Assembly: GCA_016793305.1 (NCBI GenBank) | Contig: JAEUHU010000556.1 | Span: forward strand, 1 to 5,422 | Reading direction: 5' to 3' | DNA length: 5,422 bases | Source: Planctomycetota bacterium | GTDB lineage: Bacteria > Planctomycetota > UBA1135 > UBA2386 | Shown: one piece after another, positions 1-5,422 of the stretch | How positions within the stretch are numbered: the stretch's first letter is position 1 | Layout of the letters: each line of letters starts with the position of its first letter | Translations under genes and position numbers: made by a program | The notes under the pieces: model-generated | The model's input: only the letters and a program-made list of their open reading frames with translations | Told to the model about the DNA's origin: nothing | Databases searched by the model: none

Positions 1-231
1 ACAGGTCGGCGGGTGCTCGCGCGGGAAGTGGTGGTGGTCGAAGTTGTGCAGCGCCGGGTCGTGGCTGCCGCCGACGTCGACCGTGGCGACCGTCGGGTCG
101 GCGAGGTCCGCTTCGGTCGGATCGCGGCGCTCGATCGGGCAGCCGTGCAGTGCCGCCAGCACGCAGCAGGCGAGCAGGTCGTCTTTGTGGGCTCCGCCCG
201 GGTGGGTGACGATCCGCTGGAGGGTCGGCAT
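1..231 (-). CDS. MYG1 / UPF0160-family metal-dependent hydrolase, N-terminal part only
   Basis: Seventy-seven codons are open from an ATG at 231 to the left edge, so the gene is cut by the window. The peptide starts MPTLQRIVTHPGGAHKDDLL and carries the expected metal-site motifs of the MYG1 family: H10 and H15 with D17/D18 (THPGGAHKDD), D52 in a VDVGG turn (51-55), and a DHHH motif at 65-68 followed by F69. These match by eye the TH-G-HxDE, VDVGG and YDHH signature of MYG1/UPF0160 proteins, which are related to DHH phosphoesterases; eukaryotic MYG1 is reported as a 3'-5' exonuclease, while the role of bacterial members is poorly defined. Only the first quarter or so of the usual ~300 residues is visible. 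The gene lies 88 bases behind dapD on the same strand and may be read from the same message. The ATG is chosen because family proteins begin a few residues before this histidine motif; its Shine-Dalgarno sequence is weak. Family call fairly sure, function not. Confidence 0.8.
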   Translation of the reverse strand, partial: MPTLQRIVTHPGGAHKDDLLACCVLAALHGCPIERRDPTEADLADPTVATVDVGGSHDPALHNFDHHHFPREHPPTC

Positions 232-319
232 GCGCTCTGCGCAGGGTAGCGGTGCAGGCCGTGGATGCGAGCCGCACCACGAACGGTTCCAGCACGCAGA
301 GCCCGCGCGGCGCGCGCGA
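232..319. other. Gap between dapD and the MYG1-like gene
   Basis: Eighty-eight bases with no gene. It holds an imperfect hairpin at 251-278 (GGTGC-A-GGC pairing with GCC-GCACC around an 11-base loop) and a tiny GCGC-TCT-GCGC inverted repeat at 232-242 directly before the downstream ATG. No T-run follows the hairpin on the minus strand, so an intrinsic terminator is not supported; transcription could continue from dapD into the MYG1-like gene. No convincing -35/-10 pair was seen. Confidence 0.4.
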
Positions 320-1135
320 TCAGCGCAGCGCTGCTTCGAGCGCGGTCGCCGCGTCGGTGCGTTCGTCGCGGTACTTCACGATCAGCGCGGTGCCGACCTG
401 CAGCCCGTGGCGTTCGGCGTACGGCCCTGGTGCGGGCCGCGTGCCGGGCACGACCACGGCCCCGGCCGGCACTTCGCCGACGCTGTGCCGCTCGTGCACC
501 AGGTCGTGGATGCGCGTCGCCGCGGTCAGCACGACCCCGGCCGCGAGCACGGCGCGCTGCCGCACCACGACGCCTTCGAACACGCCGCACAGGCCGCCGA
601 CGAACACGTGGTCCTCGATCACCACCGGACTCGCGTGGGCCGGTTCCAGCACGCCGCCGATCTGGGCGGCCGCCGACACGTGCACGTGCCTGCCGATCTG
701 CGCGCACGAGCCGACCAGGGCGTGGCTGTCGATCATCGTGCCGGTGTCGATCCACGCGCCGACGTTGACGTAGGCCGGTGGCATCACCACCGTGCCGGGT
801 GCCACGTAGGCACCGCGCCGCACCGCCGTGCCACCCGGCACCAGCCGGACCTGGTCGGCCGCCGTGAACACGCGCGGCGGGTAGGCCGGCTTGTCGAAGA
901 ACGGCCACGGCTGCGCGTCGACTCGCGCGACGGCGCTGCGACGGAAGCCGATCAGGATCGCGCGCTTGACCCAGGGCACCGCCGTCCAGACGCCCGCGTC
1001 GCTGCGCATCGCCGCGCGCAGCCGGCCGGCTTCGAGGGCGAGCAGCAGCGCTTCGTGGGCTTCGGGCCAAGTCGGGTCGGCGAGCAGGACCGCGTCGTCG
1101 CGCCCGTAGAACGCAGCGAGCGTGCGTTCATCCAT
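320..1135 (-). CDS. dapD: 2,3,4,5-tetrahydropyridine-2,6-dicarboxylate N-succinyltransferase (DapD)
   Basis: A 271-residue protein, close to E. coli DapD (274). It transfers succinyl from succinyl-CoA to tetrahydrodipicolinate in the cytoplasm, committing the pathway to the succinylase branch. Residues 1-95 form the helical N-terminal domain typical of DapD and absent from the acetyl-transferring DapH; about 105-235 is a left-handed beta-helix of hexapeptide repeats; the end (ALIVKYRDERT, 250-260) matches the DapD tail. Recognisable motifs are MPPAYVNVGAWID (118-130), GTMIDSHALVGSCAQIG (132-148), IGGVLEP (159-165) and VFEGVVV (185-191). D136 and E187 sit where E. coli Asp141 and Glu189 act. 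Instead of the enterobacterial GARSEVVEG it has GGLCGVFEG (180-188), resembling the GGNCGVYEG form I associate with Bacteroidota-type DapD. The ATG at 1135 lies inside the end of dapA (8-base overlap) with GAGGTG six bases or less upstream. Catalytic assignments are by eye. Confidence 0.95.
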   Translation of the reverse strand: MDERTLAAFYGRDDAVLLADPTWPEAHEALLLALEAGRLRAAMRSDAGVWTAVPWVKRAILIGFRRSAVARVDAQPWPFFDKPAYPPRVFTAADQVRLVPGGTAVRRGAYVAPGTVVMPPAYVNVGAWIDTGTMIDSHALVGSCAQIGRHVHVSAAAQIGGVLEPAHASPVVIEDHVFVGGLCGVFEGVVVRQRAVLAAGVVLTAATRIHDLVHERHSVGEVPAGAVVVPGTRPAPGPYAERHGLQVGTALIVKYRDERTDAATALEAALR

Positions 1136-2060
1136 GCATCACCTCGCCGGGCACCACCTCGCCCGGCAACGCGTCGCCGGGCAACGCGTCGGCTTGGCGC
1201 AGGGCCGCGGCCAGCCGATCGCGAGTCGCGGGCACCGCCGCCAGCAGCGGCAGGCGCAGATGGGGCCCGGCGATGCCGAGCAGGTCGAGTGCCGCCTTGA
1301 CCGGGATCGGGTTCGACTCGACGAACAGCGCGTCGAACAGCGGCAGCAACCGCGCATGCAGCCGTCGCGCCGCCGGCAGGTTGCCCTGCAGCGCCGCGGT
1401 GACCAGCGCCTTCACGGCCCGCGGCGCCACGTTGCCGGCGACCGAGACCAGGCCCTGTGCGCCGACCGCGATCGACGGCAACGCGAGGCCGTCGTCCCCC
1501 GCCAGCAGCACCTTGCCGGGCGGCAGCTCGGCGGCGATGCGCGCGATCTGCCCGAGGTCCCCCGACGACTCCTTCAACGCCACGACGTTGGGCTGGCGCC
1601 ACAAGGCCGCGACCGTCGCCGGCAGCAGGTTCGTGGCGGCGCGGCCCGGCACGTTGTAGAGCACGACGGCCAGCTCGGGCACCGCGGTGGCGACCGCTTC
1701 GAAGTGCAGCACGAGCCCCGCCTGGGTCGGCTTCACGTAGGGCGGCACGACGACCAGCACGCCGTGCGCGCCGAGTTGCCGCGCGCGGATCGACCAGCGC
1801 ACGGTCGCAGCCGTCGCCTGGGCGCCGGTGCCGACCAGCAGCTGCGCGTGGCGGCAGTTCTCGCGCACCGTCGCGACGACCTGGTCGCGTTCGGCTTCGG
1901 TGAGCATGCCCGCTTCGCCGGTCGAACCGAGCGCCACGACGAAGTCGGCGCCGCCGTCGACCACGTGGTGGGTCAAGCGCGCGAGCGCCTCGAGGTCGAG
2001 CCGACCGTCGGCGTGGAAGGGCGTCGCCAGGGCCGTACCGAAGCCGCGTGGAGTGATCAT
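1128..2060 (-). CDS. dapA: 4-hydroxy-tetrahydrodipicolinate synthase (DapA)
   Basis: A 310-residue class I aldolase of the NAL/DHDPS family (E. coli 292). It condenses pyruvate with aspartate semialdehyde, the first step private to the lysine/DAP branch. Visible active-site elements are the Schiff-base lysine K163 (VALKESSGD), Y135 and R140 (YNVPGR), the GSTGE loop with S46-T47 in place of the usual T-T, Y108, and AGDD at 187-190. YNVPGR and GSTGE argue for DHDPS over other family members, and so does the position between dapB and dapD. The lysine-inhibitor contacts known in E. coli are nearly all changed (see findings). The last 20 or so residues are an extra tail made of PGD/PGE repeats (LPGDALPGEVVPGEV) beyond the normal end of the fold. 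The ATG at 2060 overlaps the dapB stop as ATGA; GGGAAG ends five bases before it. Confidence 0.95.
   Translation of the reverse strand: MITPRGFGTALATPFHADGRLDLEALARLTHHVVDGGADFVVALGSTGEAGMLTEAERDQVVATVRENCRHAQLLVGTGAQATAATVRWSIRARQLGAHGVLVVVPPYVKPTQAGLVLHFEAVATAVPELAVVLYNVPGRAATNLLPATVAALWRQPNVVALKESSGDLGQIARIAAELPPGKVLLAGDDGLALPSIAVGAQGLVSVAGNVAPRAVKALVTAALQGNLPAARRLHARLLPLFDALFVESNPIPVKAALDLLGIAGPHLRLPLLAAVPATRDRLAAALRQADALPGDALPGEVVPGEVMHG
1131..1190 (-). repeat. 15-base in-frame tandem repeat at the 3' end of dapA
   Basis: Read on the minus strand the unit is GAC/GAG-G(C/T)G-(T/G)TG-CC(C/G)-GGC. Three good copies occupy 1190-1146 and encode DALPG, DALPG and EVVPG; a fourth decayed copy, 1145-1131, encodes EVMHG and runs into the stop. 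The first two copies differ only at one wobble base, and the last ones share GAGGTG, which looks like recent local duplication. The decayed fourth copy contains the dapD ribosome binding site. Confidence 0.85.
1140..1145 (-). promoter_or_regulatory. Ribosome binding site of dapD within the dapA tail
   Basis: GAGGTG on the minus strand, its GAGG core ending six bases before the dapD ATG at 1135. It is the start of the last repeat copy in dapA; an identical GAGGTG exists one unit upstream at 1155-1160. This supports the ATG at 1135 as start even though it lies within dapA. Confidence 0.7.
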
Positions 2061-2788
2061 GTTCGCTTCCCGTCCAGTCCCGCGAACAGCGGGTCGAGTG
2101 TCGAGGCCGCCACGTCGTCCATCGTGTGGACGCCCTTCCGTTGCACGATCCAGCGGGCCGCCAGCAGCGCCCCGTCGACGAACGCGGCCGCACTGCGCGC
2201 CGTGTGCGACAACTCGAGCACTTCGGCCGGCGCGTCGACGCCGACCCGGTGCTCGCTGTAGGTCGAGCCGGCGCGCACCACGCCGACGCTGAGTTCGTGC
2301 GACTCCAACGGCCCGCCGATCCGCCAGGACCGTTTGCGCGGACAGTCGTCGAGCACCGTCTTCGCCAGCAGCTTCGCCGTTCCCGACGGGGCGTCGTGCT
2401 TCTTCTGCTGGTGGTGCTCGACCAGGTACGGATCGCGCGTCGGATCCTCGGCCGCGAAGCGCGCCAGCACGCGGGTGAGACGCCGCAGCAGCGCCACGCC
2501 GAGCGAGAAGTTCGGCGCGACCAGCACGCCGATGCGGTCCTGGACCAGGGCTTCCAGGTCGAGGTCGAAGCCGGTGCTGCCGATCACCAACGGCGTGCCG
2601 GTGCGCAGCGCCCAGGCGACGCGGTCTTCGACCACGGAGCCGCTGGACACCTCGATCGCGACGTCGACGCGATCGTCCGGCGGCGCTTGCCGGGTGACGT
2701 GCCACACCAGCTGGCGGCCGAGGCGAGCGGCGATGGCGCTGCCGAGGCGGCCCTTGCCGAACAGGCCGATGCGCAGAGCGGCCGTCAC
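2057..2788 (-). CDS. dapB: 4-hydroxy-tetrahydrodipicolinate reductase (DapB), short form
   Basis: A 243-residue protein, shorter than the 273 of E. coli. It reduces the DapA product to tetrahydrodipicolinate with NAD(P)H in the cytoplasm. The N-terminal Rossmann part shows GLFGKGRLGSAI (8-19) and GSTGF (70-74); APNFSLGV (91-98) leads into the catalytic domain with EHHQQKKHDAPSGTAK (124-139), where H126 and K130 align with E. coli His159 and Lys163 and SGTA (135-138) binds substrate. The protein ends with the usual nucleotide-fold helix (TMDDVA, 222-227). The shortening lies mainly between the second and third strands of the Rossmann fold (about 24-42), as in other compact DapB forms, and the usual F-(S/T)-x-P motif reads IEVSSGS (45-51). 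The start is GTG at 2788, overlapping the lysC stop as GTGA, with GAGGTG upstream. The stop overlaps the dapA start. Assignment is firm; cofactor preference is not readable. Confidence 0.95.
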   Translation of the reverse strand: MTAALRIGLFGKGRLGSAIAARLGRQLVWHVTRQAPPDDRVDVAIEVSSGSVVEDRVAWALRTGTPLVIGSTGFDLDLEALVQDRIGVLVAPNFSLGVALLRRLTRVLARFAAEDPTRDPYLVEHHQQKKHDAPSGTAKLLAKTVLDDCPRKRSWRIGGPLESHELSVGVVRAGSTYSEHRVGVDAPAEVLELSHTARSAAAFVDGALLAARWIVQRKGVHTMDDVAASTLDPLFAGLDGKRT

Positions 2789-4209
2789 GACGACACCTCG
2801 GAGGCGCGCCCTTCGAGCACCCGTTCGGCGACCCGCGGGTCGCGCCGCGGCGCCACTTCGCCGCCGAAGAACTCCGCGTGCAGGCGCTGCATGGCCGCCT
2901 TCACGTCGTTGCCGGGCAGCACGAACGACAGGTTGCGGTCGTTGCCGCCGTAGCACAGCAGCTCGGGCGTGAGCGGAGCCAGGGCTCGGCAGGCGCGCTC
3001 CACCGTGCCGGTCGACCGACGCAGGTCCTCGCCGATCGCCGCGACGATGGCGCGGCCCGGCGCCACGTCGACGCGACAGAAATCGTCGAGTGCTTCGACG
3101 AGCTGGTCGACCGGCGCATCGGCGGCGACCGTGCAGGCGACCGACACCTCGGCCGTCACCACCAGGTCGACGCAGATGTCGAGCTTGGCGAACACTGCGA
3201 ACAACTGCGCCAGGTAGCCGCTGGTCGCGAGCATGCGCGTGCTGGTCATCGTCAGCACCGTCACCGGGCCGCGGGTCGCCAGCGCTTCGACGCCGGTGCG
3301 GCCCGGCGACAGGGTGCGCGGGTCGATCGTCGTGAACGCGCCGCCGGGGCGTTGCGTGTCGCGCACGGTGATCGGCACCCCGGCGTCCACGGCCGGCTGC
3401 ATGGTCGCCGGATGCAGGACCTTCGCCCCGAACGCCGCCAGCTCGGCCGCCACCGCGGGGCGCAGCACCGGCACCGGCCGCGCGTCGGGCACGAGGCGGG
3501 GATCGGCGGTCAGCACCCCTTCCACGTCGGTCCAGATCTGCACCTCGTCGGCGCGCAGCGCGCCACCGAGCAGCGCCGCCGACCAGTCGCTGCCGCCGCG
3601 ACCCAGCGTGGTCGTCGACCCGTCGGCGGAAGCACCGATGTAGCCCTCCATCACCACCACGCGCCCGTCCTCGAGGGCCGGCAGCACGTGCCGGCGCGCG
3701 AGCCCGGCGATCGCGTCGAGCTGGGGCCGCGCCGCGCCGAAGCGGTCGTCGGTGCGCAGCACCAGCCGCGCGTCGACCCGCGTGGCCGGGATGCCGCGCG
3801 CGTTCAGCAGCGCCGCGAGCAACAGCGTCGTCGTGCGTTCGCCATAGGCGACGATGGTGTCGGTGGTGCGCGGCGTGAGTTCGCGCAGCAGCGACACGCC
3901 ACGCAACAGCACGTGCAGTTCGTCGCGCATCGCCGCGAGCGTGCGCAGGCAGTCCGCGGCGCCTTCGCCGAGCAGCCGGCGCGCCGTCGCCGCGGCGTGG
4001 GCCAGCTGCGGCTCCACCGTCGCCAGCGCCAGGTCGTAGTGGCCAAGGCGCGCCCGCCGGGCCGCTGCGAACAGCGCGTCGGTGGTCTTGCCCATCGCCG
4101 AGACCACGACGCACGGCTGCAGCGAACGCGCCGCACCGACGAGGTGCGCCACCTGCTCGAGCATCGTCGCGTCCTGCACCGACGACCCGCCGAACTTCAT
4201 CACGATCAC
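2785..4209 (-). CDS. lysC: Aspartate kinase, monofunctional, with C-terminal ACT domains (LysC)
   Basis: A 474-residue aspartokinase (E. coli LysC is 449). It phosphorylates aspartate with ATP, the first and normally feedback-controlled step toward lysine, threonine and methionine. The amino-acid-kinase domain shows MKFGGSSV (4-11), SAMGKTTD (37-44), AYGER (121-125), GRGGSD (203-208), WTDVEGVLTADPR (226-238) and LHPATM (265-270). Two ACT domains follow, about 313-385 and 386-450, including TRMLATSGYLAQLF and VDLVVTAEVSVACTV, which align with the lysine site of E. coli AKIII; this suggests lysine inhibition. No homoserine dehydrogenase domain is attached. The chosen start is GTG at 4209: it overlaps the upstream stop as GTGA and has GGAGG six bases before it. 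A GTG at 4203 and an ATG at 4200 are alternatives that would remove two or three residues only. Confidence 0.95.
   Translation of the reverse strand: MIVMKFGGSSVQDATMLEQVAHLVGAARSLQPCVVVSAMGKTTDALFAAARRARLGHYDLALATVEPQLAHAAATARRLLGEGAADCLRTLAAMRDELHVLLRGVSLLRELTPRTTDTIVAYGERTTTLLLAALLNARGIPATRVDARLVLRTDDRFGAARPQLDAIAGLARRHVLPALEDGRVVVMEGYIGASADGSTTTLGRGGSDWSAALLGGALRADEVQIWTDVEGVLTADPRLVPDARPVPVLRPAVAAELAAFGAKVLHPATMQPAVDAGVPITVRDTQRPGGAFTTIDPRTLSPGRTGVEALATRGPVTVLTMTSTRMLATSGYLAQLFAVFAKLDICVDLVVTAEVSVACTVAADAPVDQLVEALDDFCRVDVAPGRAIVAAIGEDLRRSTGTVERACRALAPLTPELLCYGGNDRNLSFVLPGNDVKAAMQRLHAEFFGGEVAPRRDPRVAERVLEGRASEVSS
2794..2799 (-). promoter_or_regulatory. Ribosome binding site of dapB inside lysC
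   Basis: GAGGTG on the minus strand within the last lysC codons; its GAGG core lies seven bases before the GTG at 2788. It supports that GTG as the dapB start, since the first ATG in that frame is far inside the conserved protein. Confidence 0.6.
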
Positions 4210-5261
4210 GGCCGACCTCCGCCGAGCGTCTCGGCCAGCGCGATCAGCTGGGCACAGCCGGCCTGCAGTTCGGCACCGGTGACGTGTTCGTCGAGCGTGT
4301 GCGCGACGCGGATGCTGCCAGGGCCGCACAGCACCACACGGCGGCTCGGCACCAGGTCGCGCAGCCGCGGAGCGTCGCTGCCGAACGTCACCGCGGCGTG
4401 CGGGAAGCCCGGCACGCGCTCGAACCGCACCGCCGGCGTGTTGGCGAGCTCCTCCACGCGGCCGTCGCGCGGCGCCAGTTCGCGCACCTTGCTGGCGAAC
4501 GTCGAACCGGGCAGCGACCGCACGAACAAGCTCGCCTCGGCGTGGGCCGGGATCACGTTCAGGGCCCCGCCGCCCTGCAGACTGCCGAGGTTCCACACCT
4601 CGGGCCCCAGGTCCTCGTCGCAGCCGTTCGGCAGCTCGCGCAGCCGCTGCAGCCAGTCGAGCAGCGGCCAGATCGCCGAGCGGCCGAGCTCCGGCGTGCC
4701 CGAGTGGGCCGCCACGCCCTGCGTCGACAACCGCAGCTGCAGCGCCCCGCGCTGGCCGGTCGCGAGCTTGTTCTCGGTCGGCTCGCCGTCGATCGCGGCG
4801 CGGCACTGCGTGAGCTGCGGCGCCAGCGCCTTCGCGGCGGCGGCACCGATGCTGTCGGTCTCCTCCCCGACGACCCCGAGCCAGGCGAAGCCCGAACGCG
4901 AGCGCTCCAGCAACGCCCGGATCGCGCCGAGCTGGGCGGCGATCTGGCCCTTCGCGTCGCAGGTGCCGCGGCCACGCAACAGGTCGCCTTCACGGCGCGG
5001 TGGCAGGAACGGCGGCACCGTGTCGAGGTGCGTCGAGAACAGCAGCTGTGGCTCGCCCCAGGTCGCGAGCACGTTGTGTCGGCCCGGTGCCACTTCCTGC
5101 AGTTCGACCCGAGCGCCGAGTTCGCGCAAGCAAGCACGCAGCACCGGCAAGCCGTCGTCCTCGCGCCCGGTGGTCGTGTCGACACGGCACAGCGACTCGG
5201 TGCAATCGAGCAACCAGGCAGCCGAAGGCGCAAGAGCCGCGGCGGATGGCATCGGAGTCAC
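4206..5261 (-). CDS. dapE: M20-family metallo-deacylase, probable succinyl-diaminopimelate desuccinylase (DapE/ArgE type)
   Basis: A 351-residue two-zinc hydrolase of the M20 (ArgE/DapE/CPG2) family, a little shorter than E. coli DapE (375). The catalytic set is complete: H78 and D80 (STHLDTVP), D102 (GRGTCDAKG), general base E133 with metal ligand E134 (VVGEETDS), E160 (IDGEPTEN) and H321 (VAHTLDEHV), matching His67, Asp100, Glu134, Glu135, Glu163 and His349 of H. influenzae DapE. About 170-285 is the inserted dimerisation domain, with GVAAHSG (182-188) and NVIPAHAE (235-242). Its place ahead of lysC-dapB-dapA-dapD argues for removing succinate from N-succinyl-L,L-diaminopimelate. However the C-terminal CGPGSIRVAH (312-321) resembles ArgE, so acetylornithine deacetylase or another acyl-amino-acid hydrolase is possible. 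Start GTG at 5261 is favoured by GGAG eight bases upstream; ATG at 5252 would shorten it by three residues. The stop overlaps the lysC start. Confidence 0.85.
   Translation of the reverse strand: MTPMPSAAALAPSAAWLLDCTESLCRVDTTTGREDDGLPVLRACLRELGARVELQEVAPGRHNVLATWGEPQLLFSTHLDTVPPFLPPRREGDLLRGRGTCDAKGQIAAQLGAIRALLERSRSGFAWLGVVGEETDSIGAAAAKALAPQLTQCRAAIDGEPTENKLATGQRGALQLRLSTQGVAAHSGTPELGRSAIWPLLDWLQRLRELPNGCDEDLGPEVWNLGSLQGGGALNVIPAHAEASLFVRSLPGSTFASKVRELAPRDGRVEELANTPAVRFERVPGFPHAAVTFGSDAPRLRDLVPSRRVVLCGPGSIRVAHTLDEHVTGAELQAGCAQLIALAETLGGGRP
4216..4220 (-). promoter_or_regulatory. Ribosome binding site of lysC inside the dapE-like gene
   Basis: GGAGG on the minus strand, six bases before the GTG at 4209. 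The spacing decides among three nearby in-frame starts: GTG 4209 (6 bases), GTG 4203 (12 bases) and ATG 4200 (15 bases). Confidence 0.7.
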
Positions 5262-5422
5262 GGGTGTCGCTCCACGGAGGTCGATCGCCGGTGCCGCTGA
5301 CCTCGGCGCGGACGGGTGCTCGACCCCGTGCAGGGTTCCGATCGTGGCCGCCCGCCGACGATCACCCGACGATGCTGCAAGCCGCGCGACAGATCAAGCG
5401 CACGGCGCGGATTCGCCCGGGG
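5262..5422. other. Upstream region of the operon, no supported gene
   Basis: The 161 bases ahead of the dapE-like gene give no recognisable protein in any frame. One minus frame stays open across it and would end in a TGA overlapping the GTG at 5261, as the operon genes do, but its translation is arginine-rich and its third-base GC is lower than in the real genes. A plus-strand ATG at 5372 opens 17 codons to the edge, without recognisable homology or a clear ribosome binding site. It contains a dyad, GATCGT-12 bases-ACGATC, at 5340-5363. A weak minus-strand TTGATC at 5392-5397 with a poor -10 (CATCGT) is not enough to call a promoter. Confidence 0.4.
5270..5273 (-). promoter_or_regulatory. 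Ribosome binding site of the dapE-like gene
   Basis: GGAG on the minus strand, eight bases before GTG 5261 and seventeen before ATG 5252. It favours the GTG as the true start. Confidence 0.55.

Noticed and set aside
234..302. GCTCTGCG / CGCAGAGC inverted repeat spanning the dapD-MYG1 gap
   Set aside because: Eight-base arms about 53 bases apart are likely chance in such GC-rich DNA, with no T-run or conserved context.
44..1300. Long plus-strand open frame of 418 codons opposite dapD and dapA
   Set aside because: The translation is rich in Arg, His and Ala with no recognisable motif, and lies fully opposite two well-supported enzymes; it is a by-product of high GC third positions.
1122..2261. 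Plus-strand open frame opposite dapA
   Set aside because: Low-complexity Arg/Gln-rich translation, antisense to a gene with complete catalytic motifs.
4284..5300. Plus-strand open frame of 338 codons opposite the M20 gene
   Set aside because: Arg/Gln/His-rich shadow with no domain; the minus strand carries the full M20 metal-site set.
5258..5422. Possible end of an upstream minus-strand gene whose TGA overlaps GTG 5261
   Set aside because: About 54 stop-free codons are not rare at this GC content, any GTGA creates such an overlap, and the translation is arginine-rich without motifs.
5372..5422. Possible start of a divergent plus-strand gene (ATG CTG CAA...)
   Set aside because: Only 17 codons are visible, with no recognisable family and no clear Shine-Dalgarno sequence.
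5262..5422. Lysine riboswitch ahead of the operon
   Set aside because: I see no AGAGGUGC-type core or multi-stem arrangement, and the available stretch is barely long enough for one.

Overview
The window is a GC-rich (about 70% by eye) bacterial stretch in which every gene I can support lies on the minus strand. It carries most of a lysine / meso-diaminopimelate operon of the succinylase (DapD/DapE) type. Reading in the direction of transcription (right to left) the order is: an M20 deacylase of the DapE/ArgE type (probable dapE), monofunctional aspartate kinase (lysC), dihydrodipicolinate reductase (dapB), dihydrodipicolinate synthase (dapA), tetrahydrodipicolinate N-succinyltransferase (dapD), then after 88 bases the 5' end of a MYG1/UPF0160-family hydrolase gene that runs off the left edge. 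A DAP pathway using succinyl-CoA suggests a bacterium with DAP-containing peptidoglycan. The short DapB with an EHHQQKK-type active-site loop and the GG-CG motif of DapD resemble Bacteroidota or Planctomycetota-like versions more than enterobacterial ones, but the phylum cannot be fixed from sequence alone.

Layout: 1-231 partial MYG1-like gene; 232-319 short gap with a small hairpin; 320-1135 dapD; 1128-2060 dapA; 2057-2788 dapB; 2785-4209 lysC; 4206-5261 dapE-like; 5262-5422 upstream region without a gene I can support. The four junctions inside the operon overlap by 4, 4, 4 and 8 bases (GTGA, GTGA, ATGA, and an 8-base overlap into dapD), so the five proteins are very probably translated from one message with coupled initiation.

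Together LysC makes aspartyl phosphate (committing step), DapA and DapB form tetrahydrodipicolinate, DapD succinylates it, and the M20 enzyme would remove succinate after transamination. Missing from the window are aspartate-semialdehyde dehydrogenase (asd), the transaminase (dapC/argD), the epimerase (dapF) and lysA. By eye, the DapA protein lacks nearly all residues that bind the feedback inhibitor lysine in E. coli DapA, while LysC keeps C-terminal ACT domains, so flux control probably sits on LysC. Other points of interest are a 15-base tandem repeat that forms the DapA tail and supplies the dapD ribosome binding site, and an M20 enzyme whose C-terminal motif looks more like ArgE than DapE. 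I see no mobile element, CRISPR array, RNA gene or wholly new system here.
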